From assembly GCA_025965755.1 (NCBI GenBank), contig JAOPWI010000073.1, positions 1-7,768 of the forward strand: 7,768 nt of DNA, in the 5' to 3' direction. Shown here in pieces: positions 6,093-7,768 of the stretch. The stretch's first letter is position 1, and each line of letters starts with the position of its first letter. Source of the DNA: Frankiales bacterium (GTDB lineage Bacteria; Actinomycetota; Actinomycetes; Mycobacteriales; SCTD01). The translations under genes and the position numbers were made by a program. Below the pieces are notes generated by a model, which was given only the letters and a program-made list of their open reading frames with translations, made no database searches and was not told where the DNA came from.

Positions 6093-6115
6093 GTGACACG
6101 TGACCCGATCGTGAC
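6093..6115. promoter_or_regulatory. GTGAC repeat cluster, possible operator
   Basis: GTGAC occurs at 6093-6097, 6100-6104 and 6111-6115, just upstream of the candidate -35 box at 6123. The inverted form GTCAC occurs at 6144-6148 and 6190-6194. Clustered half-sites beside a promoter suggest a binding region for a regulator shared by the divergent genes, but no known operator is matched. Confidence 0.3.
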
Positions 6116-6122
6116 CTGAGCC

Positions 6123-6151
6123 TTGACCGCTCATCCGCCGCCTGTCACCAT
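6123..6151 (+). promoter_or_regulatory. Candidate promoter for the small coiled-coil gene
   Basis: TTGACC at 6123-6128 is a 5-of-6 match to the -35 consensus, and after 17 bases CACCAT (6146-6151) is a weak -10 match. Transcription would start near 6158, leaving a leader of about 80 bases before the ATG at 6241. Motif evidence only. Confidence 0.4.
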
Positions 6152-6240
6152 GAGGCCTGCACGCGCGAGGTCTTCCGGGCCCGTAGAGGGTCACGAGGAC
6201 CCCCGTGCTGGACACCCCCTCAACGTGGAGGACGACAACC

Positions 6241-6441
6241 ATGGCCAAGGCCCTGTTCGGGCACGTCGGCATCGGCAACGACCTGCGATTGCTCGCAGAG
6301 GTGCGCCGCCTGCGCGGCCGCGTCGCGGAGCTGGAGGCGCAGGTCGCCCGGCTGCACGCCCACGAGACGGTGACGGACGACGACCTGCGCCTGCTCACGC
6401 TCGACGAGCAGCTCAGCGAGACGCAGCCGGCCTTCAGCTAG
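6241..6441 (+). CDS. Small coiled-coil protein, function unknown
   Basis: This 66-residue protein starts MAKALFGHVGIGNDLRLL and then forms a regular coiled coil: L17, V21, L24, V28, L31, V35 and L38 fall at alternating 4- and 3-residue steps, the a/d positions of a heptad. An acidic tail follows (DDDLRLLTLDE at 46-56). It has no signal peptide or membrane segment, so it should be cytoplasmic and probably oligomeric. ATG 6241 is chosen because GGAGGA (6227-6232) sits 8 bases before it; the frame also opens at a GTG at 6205, which lacks this support. It has its own candidate promoter and a strong terminator, so it looks like a single-gene unit. The conserved-looking N-terminus resembles short actinobacterial hypothetical proteins I have seen, but I know no function. 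Confidence 0.8.
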   Translation: MAKALFGHVGIGNDLRLLAEVRRLRGRVAELEAQVARLHAHETVTDDDLRLLTLDEQLSETQPAFS

Positions 6442-6453
6442 CCGTCCCGCCTG

Positions 6454-6497
6454 CGACGAGGGGCCGCTCCGCGACAGCGCGGAGCGGCCCCTCGTCG
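6454..6497 (+). terminator. Strong intrinsic terminator of the small coiled-coil gene
   Basis: A perfect 20-bp inverted repeat (6454-6473 with 6478-6497) encloses the four-base loop ACAG and begins 12 bases after the stop codon. TTGTGT follows, a short T-rich run by the standard of this DNA. It separates the small gene from smc. Confidence 0.9.
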
Positions 6498-6532
6498 TTG
6501 TGTCACGGCCGGTTCGGCGGGCCGGCGGCCGG

Positions 6533-6538
6533 TAGGGT
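6533..6538 (+). promoter_or_regulatory. Candidate -10 box for smc
   Basis: TAGGGT matches the actinobacterial -10 pattern TAnnnT and lies about 60 bases before the smc start, just beyond the preceding terminator. The -35 region (GGTTCG at 6511-6516, 16 bases away) is weak. Since the terminator isolates smc, it should have its own promoter near here. Confidence 0.4.
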
Positions 6539-6598
6539 CGGCCTGGCCTTCCCCGGCCCCCGTCCCGGCCTGTCCCCGGGCCCCGTCGAACGGCTGCC

Positions 6599-7768
6599 GT
6601 GCACCTCAAGAGCCTGACCCTCAAGGGCTTCAAGTCCTTTGCGTCGCCGACGACGCTGCGCTTCGAGCCGGGCATCACCTGCGTCGTGGGCCCCACCGGC
6701 TCGGGCAAGAGCAACGTCGTCGACGCGATGGCGTGGGTGCTGGGCGAGCAGGGGGCCAAGGCCCTGCGCGGCGGCAAGATGGAGGACGTCATCTTCGCCG
6801 GCACGCCCGGCAAGCCGCCGCTGGGCCGGGCCGAGGTCACGCTCACCATCGACAACACCGACGGCGCGCTGCCGATCGAGTACGCCGAGGTGACGATCAG
6901 CCGGCTGATGTTCCGCGACGGGGCGTCGGAGTACGCCATCAACGGCAGCAAGTGCCGGCTGGTCGACGTGCAGGAGCTGATGAGCGACAGCGGCATCGGC
7001 CGCGAGCTGCACGTCGTCGTCGGCCAGGGCCAGCTCGACGCGGTGCTGTCCGCGCGGCCCGAGGACCGGCGGGCGTTCATCGAGGAGGCCGCCGGTGTCC
7101 TCAAGCACAAGAAGCGCAAGGAGAAGGCGCTCCGCAAGCTCGACGCCATGCAGGCCAACCTCACCCGGCTGCAGGACCTCACCGTCGAGCTGCGCCGCCA
7201 GCTCAAGCCGCTCGGCCGCCAGGCCGAGGTCGCCCGCCGCGCCCAGCAGGTCCAGTCCGACCTGCGCGACGCCCGGCTGCGGCTGCTCGCGGACGACCTG
7301 CTCGGCCTGCGCACGGCGCTGGAGGCCGAGGTCCGGGACGAGGCGGCGCTGCGCGAGCGGCGGGCCCAGGTCGAGGAGCAGCTGGGCCAGGCCCAGGCCC
7401 GCGAGGCCGAGCTGGAGGCCGCCGCGGCCGAGCAGGTGCCGCGGCTGACCCGGGCGCAGGAGACCTGGTACCGGCTGTCCGCCCTCGAGGAGCGCCTGCG
7501 GGGCACTGCCACGCTGGCCACCGAGCGCCGCCGCCACCTCACCTCGCAGCTGCCCGAGCAGGCCCGCCCGGGGCGCGACCCCGAGGCGCTGGAGCGCGAG
7601 GCGGTGGCCGTGCGCGAGCAGGAGCGCGAGCTGGCCGACCAGCGCGCCGCCGACACCGAGCGGCTGCAGGACGCCGTCACCCGGCGGACCGACCTCGAGG
7701 CGGCGCTGGCCAGCGAGGAGAAGGCCCTGGTCGCGGCCGCCCGCGCGGTGGCCGACCGGCGCGAGGGG
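6599..7768 (+). CDS. smc: Chromosome segregation protein SMC (N-terminal part, runs off the end)
   Basis: SMC is the ATP-driven DNA-loop-forming protein of bacterial condensin, acting with ScpA and ScpB to organise and separate chromosomes. The 390 codons in the window hold the N-terminal ATPase half: LKSLTLKGFKSFASPTTL (3-20), the Walker A loop GPTGSGKSN (31-39), VLGEQGAKALRGGKMEDVIF (47-66), the Q-loop region VVVGQGQLDAVL and ARPEDRRAFIEEAAG, then the start of the long coiled coil rich in Glu, Arg and Leu. The usual Walker A asparagine (GPNGSGKSN) is threonine here (T33). Full-length relatives are about 1,200 residues, so roughly two thirds is missing at the window edge, not by mutation. 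The GTG at 6599 gives the family N-terminus; it has no clear ribosome binding site. Confidence 0.95.
   Translation, partial: MHLKSLTLKGFKSFASPTTLRFEPGITCVVGPTGSGKSNVVDAMAWVLGEQGAKALRGGKMEDVIFAGTPGKPPLGRAEVTLTIDNTDGALPIEYAEVTISRLMFRDGASEYAINGSKCRLVDVQELMSDSGIGRELHVVVGQGQLDAVLSARPEDRRAFIEEAAGVLKHKKRKEKALRKLDAMQANLTRLQDLTVELRRQLKPLGRQAEVARRAQQVQSDLRDARLRLLADDLLGLRTALEAEVRDEAALRERRAQVEEQLGQAQAREAELEAAAAEQVPRLTRAQETWYRLSALEERLRGTATLATERRRHLTSQLPEQARPGRDPEALEREAVAVREQERELADQRAADTERLQDAVTRRTDLEAALASEEKALVAAARAVADRREG

Larger units (their letters stand above)
5921..6240. other. Divergent intergenic region (320 bases)
   Basis: No convincing gene is present; open frames here are Pro/Gly/Arg-rich and lack start signals. 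It holds the ribosome binding sites of both flanking genes, an extremely GC-rich block at about 5986-6075 with alternative hairpins, a cluster of GTGAC repeats (6093-6115), and a candidate promoter for the plus-strand gene. No clear promoter for the minus-strand pair could be picked out. Confidence 0.7.

Noticed and set aside
5963..6103. ATG-initiated 46-codon frame in the divergent intergenic region
   Set aside because: Pro/Gly/Arg low complexity, no ribosome binding site, and it crosses the GC-only repeats.
5437..6119. Plus-strand open frames across the lipoprotein region
   Set aside because: They lack ribosome binding sites and are Arg/Ala/Pro-rich mirrors; the minus-strand lipoprotein has a signal peptide, lipobox and a good ribosome binding site.
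6220..7680. Long minus-strand open frame (486 residues), Ser/Arg-rich
   Set aside because: It mirrors smc and crosses the terminator hairpin; Ser/Arg-rich shadow composition.
1..7768. CRISPR array, tRNA, rRNA, insertion sequence or phage gene
   Set aside because: No spaced repeats, no RNA-gene sequence, no transposase motif and no terminal inverted repeats were seen on reading through.

Overview
The window is very GC-rich DNA from a high-GC actinobacterium (Actinomycetota). Three things point there: G or C at almost every third codon position, many GTG starts (rsmD, sepIVA-like, plsX, mutM, smc and both minus-strand genes), and a gene order typical of the phylum. That order is rsmD, coaD, a DivIVA/SepIVA-like gene, DUF177 (YceD), rpmF, plsX, acpP, rnc, mutM, then smc. 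The genus cannot be fixed from the sequence alone.

Layout. Bases 1-94 hold the possible C-terminal tail of an unidentified upstream gene. From 161 to 5444 all genes lie on the plus strand and are tightly packed. rsmD/coaD and plsX/acpP share ATGA overlaps; coaD/sepIVA-like, acpP/rnc and rnc/mutM are 2-7 bases apart. The only breathing spaces are before the DUF177 gene (81 bases, with a candidate TAGGCT -10 box), before rpmF (38 bases, with a strong ribosome binding site) and before plsX (25 bases). The likely transcription units are rsmD-coaD-sepIVA-like and DUF177-rpmF-plsX-acpP-rnc-mutM. Together they cover 16S rRNA methylation, coenzyme A synthesis, envelope/division organisation, 50S ribosome biogenesis, acyl-phosphate and acyl-carrier supply for lipid synthesis, double-stranded RNA processing and oxidised-base repair.

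Between mutM and smc lies a less standard stretch. On the minus strand a small predicted lipoprotein gene (5920 to 5630) is followed 7 bases later by a Cys/Trp-rich zinc-ribbon-like gene (5622 to 5380), whose 3' end overlaps the end of mutM by 65 bases in antisense. A divergent 320-base intergenic region (5921-6240) carries a GTGAC repeat cluster and a candidate promoter. It leads into a 66-residue plus-strand coiled-coil protein with a very strong ribosome binding site, closed by a perfect 20-bp terminator hairpin. A TAGGGT -10-like box then precedes smc, which runs off the window end after 390 codons (N-terminal ATPase half and first coiled coil).

No mobile element, CRISPR array, tRNA or rRNA was seen, and I see no clear sign of a new multi-gene system. 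The points most worth a second look are the ACP with a three-residue insertion in its phosphopantetheine helix that matches a 9-bp tandem repeat, the L32 protein that has lost one of its four usual zinc cysteines, the short SepIVA-like protein lacking the central coiled coil, the two-gene minus-strand cassette overlapping mutM, and the small coiled-coil gene next to smc.
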